Shown here: positions 36,507-47,912 of the stretch, one piece after another
How positions within the stretch are numbered: position 1 is the first letter of the stretch
Layout of the letters: the number at the start of each line of letters is the position of its first letter
Source of the DNA: Scalesia atractyloides
Taxonomy: Eukaryota; Streptophyta; Magnoliopsida; Asterales; Asteraceae
Length of the DNA stretch: 64,000 nucleotides
Reading direction: 5' to 3'
Assembly: GCA_947069175.1 (NCBI GenBank)
Contig: CAMTDV010000023.1
Location: 85,632,391-85,696,390 of the forward strand
Notes under the pieces: model-generated
What the model saw: the letters and a program-made list of their open reading frames with translations, nothing else
Databases searched by the model: none
Told to the model about the DNA's origin: nothing
Position numbers and translations under genes: made by a program

Positions 36507-36689
36507 AAAATATTTTTATTTTGCGATTTTTAACAGTTTTTCAAAAACAACTTATATAATCCCGTATAATAATTGATTATGTATCGTTTAAAATTATTTT
36601 GGGCATTTAATTCGCAACGAAAATTTTAACTGACTGTTCGGTTGATAAACAGAGCGGGTTTGGTAAATCCGTTTTTGACGGATGTTACA

Positions 36690-37560
36690 CGGCTTGTGAA
36701 ATTGGTTGATTACGTTGTGTGACAGCGAAAAGTTGCCCATCTCGTTTCCTCTTAAAAATGGGTTGAGAAGGGGATTCGGTTTGGGTGGAGTTTGAAGTTT
36801 CAGTTGATGCTTTATCCTTCTTCTTCTCCTCCTTGAAGTCTTTATTCCGGATGCGGTTTTCGGTGAGCTCTGTAGCTAACTCCATTGCTGCTTCCAAGGT
36901 TACAGGTGTGGTACTTATTACAGAGTCTTGAATTTTTGACGGAAGACCTCGAATGTAGTGCTCGATCAAACGGTAAAGAGGAGTGAACAAATTGGGAACC
37001 ATTTGATTTAACTCGAGGAATCTCTTGTTGTATGTGGTGTGGTCGCCTTCCTTTTGCTTCAACGAATAGAACTCATCTTCTAATTTCTTGATTTCGCTCC
37101 TTGGGCAAAACCGTCTTGTCATTATTTCCTTCAATTCTTCCCAAGTCAAAGTCATAGCGTCTTCAACACCTCGTTTGGCCTTCTCTGTATTCCACCAAGT
37201 AAGCGCTATTCCATATAAACGACCAGTAGCATATCGCACCTTGCGATCATCGGGGCAATCGCAATTTAGAAAAGTGTTCTCCATTTCTTCAAACCAATGG
37301 AGGAGAGCGGTGACACCTTCAGTCCCTTCGTATTTTGGAGGGTCGCAGGATTTGAAATGTTTGTAGGTGCATTTAGTGGTGTTTGGGGGAGGGTTGATAA
37401 CATTTTGATCTTCTTGGTTGACAGGATTAGCGGTAAGGGCTTGTTGGACTTGAATTACAATGTTGGGTATTACGGCAGCCATTTGTTGAGCGATTAGGGC
37501 AGCCATGCGCTCGCGGGCTTTTCCTGCTCTCATCTTCCTACGGGCGAGGCTAGAAGACAT
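36690..37560 (-). CDS. Element A gag, N-terminal part
   Basis: Starts at ATG 37560 with a basic MSSSLARRKMRAGK stretch, then the retrotransposon gag domain (YKHFKSCDPPKYEG, ALTWWNTEKAKRG, FCPRSEIKKLEDEFYSLKQ), and a Lys/Glu-rich linker. Open up to the element B insertion at 36690. It is closely similar to B gag but lacks B's stop. Joined to 26643-27162 by frame. Expected role: element RNA packaging in virus-like particles. Confidence 0.88.
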
Positions 37561-38311
37561 CTACAAGGAATACATATCATGAGTATGAGTTGGATGTTTT
37601 TGGGATCATGGGTCGTATTTAGGAATGAACATTCATAAAATAAATATAGAAAAATAAATCTACTACATCCATAGGATGTCTTGGGCTTTGCTCGTAATTA
37701 GGCCTTGCATGCCGCCATACTTCACCTTCGTAATCATGTGGGCCCCCATGAATACCGGGTTTTTCATATGGTTCGCATGTGTTGGCCTGGTTACGTACAC
37801 TAAAACCCGGAGAAAATCGAGAAATATGTATGTAACGTATGATATTCGGAATGTATCCAGGTATGGACACGGTGACACCTCAAAGTGGGGTTAGTTCGAA
37901 CGACGTTTGGTGTGGCATGCTTTGTCCTAATAGGTCCTTCGTACTCTCATCGTTAGTCCCCAGGTAGGCAAACTGGTCCGTTATATTGGATTTATACGAA
38001 TGCCAACCTAGACAGGACGTTCCGACTACCGGTACTTGTACCCTTACAGTTACTACATGCCCGTCGCAGAACTCACTTTGATGAGATTTGAAAAATGAAT
38101 AACGAAAGTATGAAGATGATTTGAATATGTGAACATTGAAATATGTATGATGAATGTGTATGTAAGTATGTATATTTGACTGTAAGTATAAACAAATATG
38201 AAACAAATAAATATCATAAGTTTGCATGTAACCACATAAACAATTAAAATATAGTCAACTATAGTATAGGCTCTAAGGGTCTAATAACCTATCCTATATC
38301 CCTATAGTCAT
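37561..38311 (-). other. Element A 5' leader
   Basis: Matches the element B leader. No conserved protein. Confidence 0.7.
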
Positions 38312-38324
38312 GGCTCTGATACCA
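38312..38324 (-). other. Element A tRNA-iMet primer-binding site
   Basis: TGGTATCAGAGCC on the minus strand, three bases from the LTR end at 38328. Confidence 0.92.
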
Positions 38325-39300
38325 ATCTGTCACACCCCGACCCGCAGCAGAAAAGGTGATCGGGGCATGATTGGGTTATCATCAAAGCTCATGACATTTA
38401 TTATAACGTTTCATATTCATTATTACAATTTAAAGGGAAACATACAATCTTAATTTCATCATGTCCTAAACATCATTCTAGACTTCATTGTTTTCTTCTA
38501 AGGCATTTCCTATGTTTTCCTTGCTTCATCCTGTTCACCTGTATCATGTGTAAAAATGGTTTCTGGATCAACAAAAAGTTGGCGAGTGAATCCTATGAAA
38601 AGCATTTGAACAAGTTTATTGAATTGATTATAAAATAAAGTGCACAACCACATATGAGTAAATATAGATGTAAACATATTCATAAAACACTTAATATCAG
38701 ATAATGCACACACATACAATAATAAATTGTTTTGAGGCACGCGTTGCTCAACCCGTCTCTCACGAGGAACTGATGGGCCTAATGAATGAGTTTTGAGGCA
38801 CGCGTTGTTCTACGAACTGATGGGCCTAATGAATGATTTGCATACAACTTGATATTTTGAAATACATAACCACAAACAATATATACATTCTAAGTTTAGA
38901 TCACAATATGGTATGGCACAAGTTTAAATAAACGAGTTAATTTTTGTGACACATGACACACCCCAAAACGTGTAATTAAAAAGGGGAGTTGTAAGATTCA
39001 CTCACATTGGGTGCGTTCGGTTGATGATGTTGAATGCGCACGAAGTTTGATTTAACCACGAGTGAAACTAACCTAGATAATAACATAATGGTTCGGTAAA
39101 TAAGTGGATTTTATTAAATCAAAGTTTGTAGGATTATTGGATATATTTTTGTGAGTTTAAGGCTATTTTCTAACCTTAAAAATGTTATTTTTAAGTATTT
39201 TTAATTGATTTTTAAATAAAATAAATAAATAAAAATAATAAAAAAATGTTGACTTTTTTTGACCGTTGACTTGTTGACCGGTTTTATTATGTAATTGTGT

Positions 39301-39878
39301 GCGCCGGGTGAGGCTCGAACCCGAGACCTCCCGTTCGCGTGCACGCAGCTCTACCAACTGAGCTACGTGTCTAACCCGAAATAATTATGTTTTTAATTAT
39401 ACTTATATACTATTTAGATTTTTCCAGAAATTATTTATTTTAAAAATGATTTTAATGACTCGCTCGGTGCTCTCCACAGGTCTAGAACCCGGGACCTGTG
39501 GTTTAGGTTGACACACAGTCCACCGCTGGACTGTGTGTCTAACTTGGTAAATAATCTGATTTTTATTATACTTATATACAAACTAGATAATTTCATTTCT
39601 GCCTTATATAAAAAGTTTGATAATTGCCAGAACCGGTGCGGTAGTCTGGACTCGAACTCGCGACGTGTGATTTAAACGTTCACACAGTCCACCACTGGAC
39701 TGTGTGTCTATCTTGGTTATTATTCCGGTTTTTATTAAACTTAACATCTATTTGCAGTGAATCCGGTTCAGTTTAAAAAAAGAACATTTTTATTAAGGCG
39801 AGTGTGCGTGGGACAAGAATCGAACTCGGGACGTATGCGTGTTTATTTGCACACAGTCCACCGCTGGACTGTGTGTCT
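39301..39878 (-). other. Array of four tRNA-like modules in LTR A-right
   Basis: Modules at 39301-39370, 39467-39539, 39631-39709 and 39801-39878. Module 2 has lost its B box here (TCTAGAAC instead of TCTCGAAC on the plus strand). Modules 3 and 4 keep the full ACTGTGTG arm that A-left has partly lost. Confidence 0.7.
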
Positions 39879-40589
39879 AACCCGAGGTATGTCTTGATTT
39901 AAATTAAACATATATACTACAGAAAACTTCATCTTCTTCGTTAAGCTTCATCCAGAACCAATGTCCGACTGGTTCGACGATTTAATCAAGTTCTTTAGTG
40001 TGTTGTGATTAATTACATGTGAGATTAATAAAAAGAATGAGAGAGATTAGGTATAAGATATACTGACAGAGGTCCCCTGTTTCGCCGGCGAGTTTTCCGA
40101 TTACAGCAGGTTATTCCGGCGACGTGTATTTTGCGGCAGAGTGTCTTCAGGAAGCTTCAGGTGAGTGGGGGTGGCTTCGGTATGAGCTCTAGGTGTTCTG
40201 TTTTTAGAGTGATGCACAGAGGTGAAAGGGTTCGGTTTTCCGGCGAGTTGTAGAAGTTTTCCGGCGAGTGAAATTACGTCGAGAAAGGGTGTGATTGTGA
40301 GCGAAAAGGCTAACAGAAGTTAGAGGGTGTATTTATAGGGCAGAACATCGACGAATTTGGTCCGTTTTCCGTCTTGATTCGTCGGTCAATAATTTTCCGG
40401 CGGTTATGACCAAAGTCGCGGACTGGACATCGGTTATAACCGATGTTGAGGTTAATGCTTACGTTAGGACCGAAGAAACCGTCCAATCTCGGCGAAATCG
40501 TCGGGATTTCCGACGACTGCGATTGGGCGCGTCAGTTTTAAACTCGAGTTTGATATTTGAATTAATTGTTTTGATATGTTACTAAAGAA

Positions 40590-40677
40590 CACAAGTGGCG
40601 GAGTGGTTTGATGGATAAGAGTTAAATCGTTGTTGACCAGGTTGACCCAGCTGACCCGGGTTCGAAACCCGGCAGCC
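40590..40677 (+). other. tRNA-like module 5 in LTR A-right
   Basis: Same as 24529-24616 apart from a few substitutions outside the boxes. Confidence 0.7.
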
Positions 40678-40868
40678 TTGTTTTATTTTTAAACCACTAT
40701 TTTTAATACTTTTTCAAATATAACTTTTATATTCCAATATACTTATTAATTATGTATCGATTAAAATTAATTTGAGCATTAAATACGCAACGAAATTTTT
40801 AATTGATTGTTCGGTTAATAAACGGAGCGAGTTTGGTAATTCCGGTTTTTTACGGATGTTACACAAGT

Positions 40869-41660
40869 ACAGTGGGATAGTCTCCCGGTCGGAGGATTAG
40901 ATAGTTTTGATGAACTAGTCACAAAGTTTACACAACAGCTTAGCCAGCAGAGGCAACATATAAAAGATCGGAATGAGGTCTTGCATACACATCTCGGTGA
41001 GAACAAATCAGTGGAAAATTCCTAGCAAGATTCAACAGAGAGAGCATAGCGATCCAAGGGCTCACATAAGATCTCGCCTATGGGGCCTTTTTGTAGGGTG
41101 TCAATGACGATGACTTACTCAGGAAGTTGTTTGATAAAAACGGCGTACCCACCACCATTGAGGAAATCATGAGGACAGCTAAGGTGTATGTATATCAAGA
41201 AAAGTCGGTTGCAACCAGCCATTTAGCTAACAAGAAGAAAGAATTTTCCAAGGAAAATGGATGACTCGGACCAGCGTGGCAATAAAGGAAGAAACAGGAG
41301 TGGTTTTAAAGAAGTGATCACGCCGATTCACAAGGTCTGTATGATAGGTCGAGGAACTCATTTGCAAAAATTGACATTCCCTCATCCCGAGCCAAGTCAA
41401 AATTCCCCACATTGAGTAAAAAACTAGCGGAGATCTTAGCCTCTGAGAACCTCAAGTTAAACCCTTCAAGGCCTCTTAAAGATTCGCAAGGAAAAGATAC
41501 AACAAAATATAGTAAATACCACAAGGGACGCATACATGACACCAACGATTGTTTCCAATTAAAGAAGCAAATTGAATACTATGTCAAGGCGGGTAAGTTA
41601 GCCTCACCACTGATCCTCTCATTATTACAGACGCAGTGTGCAATTACATTATGAGGAGGA
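40869..41660 (+). pseudogene. Element C gag, C-terminal part
   Basis: Resumes the gag frame after element A (LPVGGLDSFDELVTKF), stops at 41023, and later in another frame gives the YHKGRIHDTNDCFQLKKQIE block, a conserved zinc-finger-like end of Tat-lineage gag. Several breaks; decayed. Confidence 0.8.
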
Positions 41661-42136
41661 TATTAGTGGACATAGGGAGTTCGGAAGACATCATTTATGA
41701 GCAATGCTACAACCGCATGCACGCGGATGACATAAAGCTATTGGAGCCAGTACACACCCCCATCAGAGAATTCATGAGGGAAAGGTGGATCCGATTGGTC
41801 AAATAATGTTCGCGGTCACTTTTGGCAAGCGCCGCGCGAGAGAACCATCCATGTACCCTTTTTAGTGGGTTGGGCAGATTCTCACCACGTCATCATTGGA
41901 TGTTACACTTTAGGGAAGCTCGACGGCATGGTTTCTACTACCCGAGAATTCATGAAATTCCCAACTCCAAGGGGAATCACAACAGTAGAAAAGGACAGGG
42001 TTGGTCAAGTAATGGATACGAAGAGATGTAGGCAAGGCCCGACCAGGGTGATGGGACTAGAAAGGTGGGTTCTAAGTACAAGGTACCCCGACCAAATGGT
42101 TACCATCGGTGACACTCTCTCACCTCAAACAAAAAG
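41650..42136 (+). pseudogene. Element C aspartic protease
   Basis: A RILVDIGSSEDIIYEQC stretch replaces the usual VDTGSSADI active site (Thr to Ile), followed in a shifted frame by HHVIIGCYTLGKLDGMVST and a KFPTPRG block typical of the Tat-lineage protease. Cut by solo LTR D. Confidence 0.75.
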
Positions 42137-44741
42137 TGTCACACCCCAACCGATGGCGGAAACATCGGAGTGAGACGAAAACAAGATTGCAAGACACTTC
42201 ATAACAACTAACTGTGACAATATTTAGGAAATTCAATTTCATTCATACTAAAATGGGAAGTTACATTGTTCGAAATGGAAAGTACAACATATTGCAATTA
42301 ACGTAATAACATGAAACACAAACATAAGTTTAAAATCTAAGTGTGTTTCTGATCCACCCTAAGTAATATTCTTCATTGCCATCAACTAGTTTCCTGCAAC
42401 ACGTATTAAAATAAAGATCAACAAAAGTTGGCGAGTATACAAGTTTAAATACATAGCATAATTGTGAATAGAAGTTGTCTTATATCCAACATGGTAAATT
42501 GCATACATTGTTCATTGTCATACTAGCATGTGCTAACTATAATACCACAATCGTGCATACCATTGTCGTCGAAACGACAAGGTTGTAAAATAGTTTACTT
42601 AACAATATCACAAGAATACGGGTGGTGCATTAATCCTATAGGCTATAATTGTTAAGGTAGGCTAGCAAAGTTAATGAGCATATAGAATACAAGTGTAACA
42701 TAGCATGCAATAACAAGAATAATACAAGCATCATGTTTTTAATGGATAGAGTATGTTCATAACAAGTTTAAATGTGATTTGTATAAAGTGTACATGTTGC
42801 AGCCAAAGTGTATAAAACTGAAAATGGAATCGAGTATACTCACGGTTTTACGTAGTAATCCCGTGTACATGAGTTGAAGAGTAAGAGAGTCGAGAACATC
42901 GAAGTTACCCTACATTGGGAAAGCGAAGGTGTGTGAGTTTATGGAATTTGTGGAGAGTTCGGACTCGGAATTTAATATAGAAAGTATGTACGTAACTAAA
43001 ATATATCTCTTCTAAATACACATTTGGACACTAAGTTTGTACGTGTTTTCATGGGTCCTAATTTGCCCATTAGAATCACAAACGAGAAGTCTAGAACGAA
43101 GATAATATAACCTAAGTTCATGACACCTAACCATAAGCCAGTTAGCATCAAGAATTCGGTTAAGTGTATATTATACATTATATAGTATAGTCTATAATTT
43201 AGTCCATCATATAGTATCATATAAATCATGTAAGTCAAGCATGGAGGTGGGATTATTCCATCCGTTAAACCTCTTTGTTTGATTCACCAAAGCACAAGTT
43301 TATCAACATAGTTGATAAACCGGTTGGTCATGAATGAAAAATAGAAATATAACTAACAACTTCATCAAGTAGCCAAGTAAGGATAACCCATGCATGTCAT
43401 ACCCAACATGGCAAATGTCGAAGGCGAGGCGGGGTTATGTTACTTAGATTTTTGGAAGCTACTTGATGTCACTAGTTAAAGATGTGAACATGTGAGATTT
43501 TGTGGAACTAATTAGGATAGTCAAAGCTTCCATGATTCGCATACAACTCATACACAAGACATTCAACATAGGAGGTTGAAGCTTGGATGGTTTTCAATCA
43601 CTTAGAACATTTGGACAGAAATTTAAAGTAAGTTTTAGTTTGTGTTCTTGGTGAAATCAACCACAACACAAGCCCACAGCCATGAAATTAGTTGGGAGCA
43701 TGGTGGGTACAAGATTACACCAAGTCTCTACTGAAATAACTAAGAAATAGGAATAAAAATGCTCAACAGAAAGTTTATAACTTCTTGGACCTCAAATGTT
43801 GTGAGGTTCCACATAAGTTTGCTAATGCAAACTTGTGAAAACCTTCCTAGAGGTTATCCAAGAAGTTTAGTGAAGAAAAGAGAAAGAAAAAGAGAGAAAA
43901 ATTGAGTAGAAACTCACTGTGAACACTTTGGAGTTCACTGCTATGCTTGAGAGGACTTGAGAGAATGTGGGGATTTGAGAGTGATTTTGAGGTGTGGAAA
44001 GGATTATGGAGTGGAAAGGACTTGTATTTATAAGACAAATTAGGATTTAAGCATTTATTAAAGTGGGTGGTGATTGATAGTTAAAATAAAGGTAAAATAG
44101 AAGTCTGTAGAACCTTCTGTGATGTTTTGCGCGAAAAGAGGCTTGCACAAACGAGACCCACGAAGGTGGGTTCTTCTACATGAAGGCTATTGCCTTCGTG
44201 TGTGGTGGCATGACACAAAACACCTTAGGGTGTTTTCGTGTGGGTGAAGGCCACCTTTTTCCAAGGTGGTTTCGTGTGTGTGAGTGAAATGGGGCGAAAG
44301 CCCATTTGCTAGTGGCACGAAGGCCACTTCTCAAAGTTGCTTTGAAGCCACTTTATTATTTTATTATTGTTGTTGTTGTTGTTGTTATTATGTGGTACGA
44401 AGGCAACGAAGGTTATGGGTTGGGTTATGTTGTAATAGTTTTACGTATTTTAAATCCGTTAAAAAAGTAACTAAAATGTAACGACGTATTAAATAAGTAT
44501 CGAGCGCATCCCAAAATATAAACACAAGTATTTGAGTATCGGTTGAGTGTATAAGTTTGCATGCCAGTTTGTATCGTGTAACACAGGTATGTAGTATAAA
44601 AACAGAATTTCATTACGATCAAATTCTAAGATTACAAGGTTGGGAATAAAAAGTGAATATGATAAGGTTATAAGTTCCCAAAAATAGAAAATACAAACAC
44701 ACTTTCTAACTAAGGAAAGTACAAAAACGTGAAGCATTACA
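42137..44741 (-). mobile_element. Solo LTR D with 5-bp TSD
   Basis: 2605 bp beginning TGTCACACCCCAACC and ending GAAGCATTACA, flanked by AAAAG on both sides (42132-42136 and 44742-44746). A minus-strand TATA box at 44025-44034 (CTTATAAATA) gives the same orientation as A and B. Its ends resemble those of A and B but the body differs, and I saw no tRNA-like modules. A (TTG)n run lies near 44367-44390. No internal region, so it probably arose by LTR-LTR recombination. Confidence 0.88.
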
Positions 44742-44746
44742 AAAAG

Positions 44747-45041
44747 CAGCCTCAAAATGTTGCTTCAAAATAATTTGGATGTTTTTGCATTCGAACACTC
44801 AGACATGACAGGGATTCCCTAAGACAGGGTAGAGCACCGATTATCCACACTCCCAAGGGTCAAGCCGATAGCTCAGGGAAAGAAAAGCATGGCGTCTGAT
44901 AGAAGAAAAGCTATTGTGAGGGAAATTCGGAAACTCACAGAAGCCGGATACTCCGTGAAACCAGCTACCAAACCTGGATTACTAATCCGGTTATGGTTAA
45001 AAAATCAAATGGTACATGGCGAATGTGTGTTGATTACAAGG
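44747..45041 (+). pseudogene. Element C reverse transcriptase, N-terminal part
   Basis: Frames carry an NLDVFAFEHSDMTGI start, a KKSMASDRRKAIVREIRKL block and a degenerate WRMCVDYK-like end, the standard beginning of gypsy RT. It is cut at 45041 by a copia LTR. The rest of C is not found in this window. Confidence 0.75.
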
Positions 45042-45390
45042 TGTAAGTCCTGAAAAACCGGTTCTAACAATATCATACAAATCTTGATTGGTGGGGGAAT
45101 CACACAACCAAGCTAGATTCTAATAAAAGAAATAAGATGAAGTAGAAATGATTCAATGGATTAAATTGCATACAAAAGTTTGTCTAGTACAAGCTAATTG
45201 AAATCACCAAAGAACCACTAAACCCTAATACATCATTTACTATTTATAATAAGGGATTAGTCCACCATTTCCCTAAACCATAGGCCCACTAGCCTTCCCA
45301 AGCCATTCTAATACAAGCCTTTAGTTATAAACAAACCAACTAGCCCAACCATGTAATAGTAACTAATGCATAAACCTCAAGGGTCTAACA
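45042..45390 (-). repeat. 3' LTR of copia element E
   Basis: 349 bp; element-sense TGTTAGACCCTTGAGG .. ACTTACA. Inserted after GATTACAAGG in element C. The other LTR and second TSD copy are absent. Confidence 0.8.
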
Positions 45391-45410
45391 ATCTCCCCCT
45401 AGGTTTATCG
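45391..45410 (-). other. Polypurine tract of element E
   Basis: CCTAGGGGGAGAT on the minus strand directly before the LTR, the usual copia polypurine tract. Confidence 0.85.
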
Positions 45411-45423
45411 CATTAGTGCTGCT

Positions 45424-47912
45424 TTAGCTTGTAGAGCCACCAGCTGCACCACCACCAAACAGTGGACTAGCATCCACATATAGCTTTGAATTGATTATGT
45501 TTGCTACCGCACTCGTCCATGACTTTGCACAAATTTCATACTGATCATTGGTTCGAATTTGATGCGCACCCAAGACCTTTATATCCTCTTCATGAAAACT
45601 AATAAGATCCAGCGTGCTTGCTAACCAAAATGATTGTTCTTGTGTCACGATCACAGCTTCGGCCATTTTTGGATCATAAGCCTAGAAGTTGAAGTTTTTG
45701 AGCACCCTTTTAGCATACTTACATGTAGCAGGAATGACCTTTTCTTTGTCGGTCGGCGGCCACATGACTATTTGGATTGTTCGCTTGGTATGTGGATCAC
45801 GAACACCAGAGCTTTTCTTTAAGTAATATTCCACAGTCTTCATCGTTGGGAAATTTTTCTTAACTTATTTTTCCAGCCTTGAATGGAATGCCCAACCTCT
45901 GCCTCACTGGTTTAGATCAGAATTGCACGTAGTAGGTTTGCAAATCAATCTTTGTCCACGATTCGAATTGAGACTCTTTTGAATAATATTCTCTATGTCC
46001 ATTTTCTCTGATCACCAACCACATCTTCTTATCGTGATCATACCGCTAATTTGCAATGCTGGATTTGTTTCCAACATTGTTATAGTGGCTTGAACCCAAT
46101 TCCATTACATATCGGTCAGACTTCTTTGTTGGATCTTTCAGTTGAAAGGTTTCGTCGAGAGGATTCATGTCTTGGTTCTTCATGATCAGCATTTGTTTGT
46201 TGCTCTGTTTCTTTGGAGGCAACTTTCTCTTCTTCTTTTGTGCTATGCTAGATATGGAGCTAACCCTGCTTCGTGCTCAGCATCTTCTACAGCTTTCTCT
46301 TCAGTCGTTCGATCATGATGCGCTACATTCATAGGATCATCGTCTTTGTCAGCAAACTCCTTACCAAACTTCTTCTCAAGCTTCGATTTCAAATCAAATA
46401 CCATCACCATCAGCATATTTACATCACCTTTCAATTCTTTGATAACTTGATCTTTGCTCGTCACTTATGCTTGTAGTGAAGCGATCTAAGCATCTTTCAA
46501 TACAGAGTCTTGTTCTAACACAACCACTTTTCTTTGCAGCTTCCCAAAATTCACTTCCTCATCATCATCATTGTCAGATTGATCAACAAACTTCATCTTA
46601 TCTGCAGCAATTCGCATTGCCGCTTGATCATTTTTAGTAAACCCACCACTCGAACTACCAGCTTCAAATCGAACACCGCTTGAGCTTTCTGGCTGTGATC
46701 CAACGATTGTCTCGTAGTTGAAGAAGTCTGGAACATTTGTATCTTGAGCTGTAGCAGTGACTTCAGGAATAGCTCACATAATAGGATCAAGCTCAGCAAT
46801 TGAGCTTGTGGGTTTAGGATCAGCAAAGATATCTGGTTCGGTTCTTTGCTTCTTTCGGGATTCGTGTTCAGCACTTGTATCATCTTCAGCGTGTACTTCT
46901 TGATTAGGAACAATTCCAGGAGGAGGGTTCCCGGGATTGTCCTGTAATGATATGAGCAGTACTTGAAGATTCTTAGCGGATATCAAATTCAAGCCTCTAA
47001 CGGTCTCCTCTGCTTTCTCAGATTCCATCTGATCCAAATCATCCTCAGCAACTTCATCGTCTGTCACCAAGTCTTCAACTTCAGCCACCGGTTTCTCACC
47101 AACTCCTGCAATCTGTATATCATGCTCTTTAGCAATCATAGAATTCACTAGTTTTGGTGCAGGTACAACCATTCCAAACTTTCTGTGCTTCTCTAGCGGA
47201 ATTCTTCCCAAAAATCTATGCTTCTTTGAAGTATCTTGACTTTTGCTCACCGCATCAAAACAACCTGGATTGGCTTTAAGTTCAGAATGTTTGTGCTCTT
47301 CACCAGATCTGGATACTTCTCATCAAGGATCATTTGTATGAACCTTGGGTATAGCATGAATAATTTCTTCTTTGGATTCTCGAGTATCTTCTTCATGTTG
47401 TCGAAAATAAAAGATGAGAAGTTGTACTCCCAGTCGTTCACCAATACAACTAGTGGAGCTGTTTGGGTTTGATTAAACTGATCCTAACCACCTTTGTTTT
47501 AAAAAAATGCACAACAAGAACACGTGCACTAACAGTCTCCAGTAAGGTGGAAAAAGCTTCTTCAACACCGTAGGGTAATCTCTCTCGTAGCTCATTTTCC
47601 TTAAAGCCTTTATGATTCTATCACGGTGAAAATTTGTCGGATGATTACTATTGCTTCTGTGATGACGATCTCCTTTTCTTGTACTTTCGCTTCAATCAAA
47701 TCTCCTTCTCGTTTGACTTTGGCAGATAGCCAAAAATCTTGTATGGTGTCTTGACAAATAACTGGGTTGATCTTCAGCGCATGTGTGATTTTGCAGGAAT
47801 TCAAGCCTACGATCATCGAGTGAAAATATTCATAATGCTCTGTGGGTGGGTCTAAGAGATAACCAGCCTGGTTATGGAAGGTTTCCACATCCAGTTTACG
47901 TTCTTCAACCAT
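45424..47912 (-). pseudogene. Extra ORF between pol and 3' LTR of element E (SIRE-like)
   Basis: Frame-broken ORF read as 47912-47610, 47444-47247, 47250-46774, 46464-46243 and 45666-45424. Start MVEERKLDVETFHNQAGYLL, a HALKINPVICQDTIQDFW block, then MLYPRFIQMILDEKYP, an acidic low-complexity middle (VEDLVTDDEVAEDDLDQ) and a coiled-coil-like stretch. Position between pol and LTR fits the additional (sometimes called env-like) ORF of SIRE-type copia elements. No signal peptide or clear membrane segment was seen, so I do not claim an envelope function. Confidence 0.6.

Larger units (their letters stand above)
27163..36689 (-). mobile_element. Element B: 9.5-kb gag-only LTR retrotransposon nested in A
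   Basis: Ends TGTCACACCCC..TGTTACA with exact 5-bp duplication CGGCT (27158-27162 and 36690-36694). LTRs 27163-29794 and 34058-36689 are both 2632 bp and differ by about 16 changes by eye (about 0.6%), fewer than the A pair, which agrees with B being younger. Minus orientation from the iMet primer site at 34042-34054. It contains gag, stem-loop boxes and a 63-bp repeat array, but no pol. Same subfamily as A, with clearly diverged LTR linkers. Confidence 0.93.
34058..36689 (-). repeat. Element B, 5' LTR (right in window)
   Basis: Partner of 27163-29794. TATA box at 36161-36170 (minus). Contains the same five modules. Confidence 0.93.
22269..40863 (-). mobile_element. Element A: 18.6-kb gag-only LTR retrotransposon (nested host of B)
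   Basis: Bounded by TGTCACACCCC..TGTTACA and the exact 5-bp duplication CAAGT (22264-22268 and 40864-40868). LTRs 22269-24800 and 38328-40863 differ at roughly 1.5% by eye. The iMet primer site lies on the minus strand at 38312-38324, and the purine-rich AGTAGGGGATAC lies next to the other LTR at 24801-24812, so the element reads right to left. Without inserted B it is about 9.1 kb. It encodes gag only; no protease, RT, RNase H or integrase was found. I infer a non-autonomous element that relied on proteins of a relative. Confidence 0.93.
38328..40863 (-). repeat. Element A, 5' LTR (right in window)
   Basis: 2536 bp partner of 22269-24800. TATA box at 40330-40339 (minus). Confidence 0.93.
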
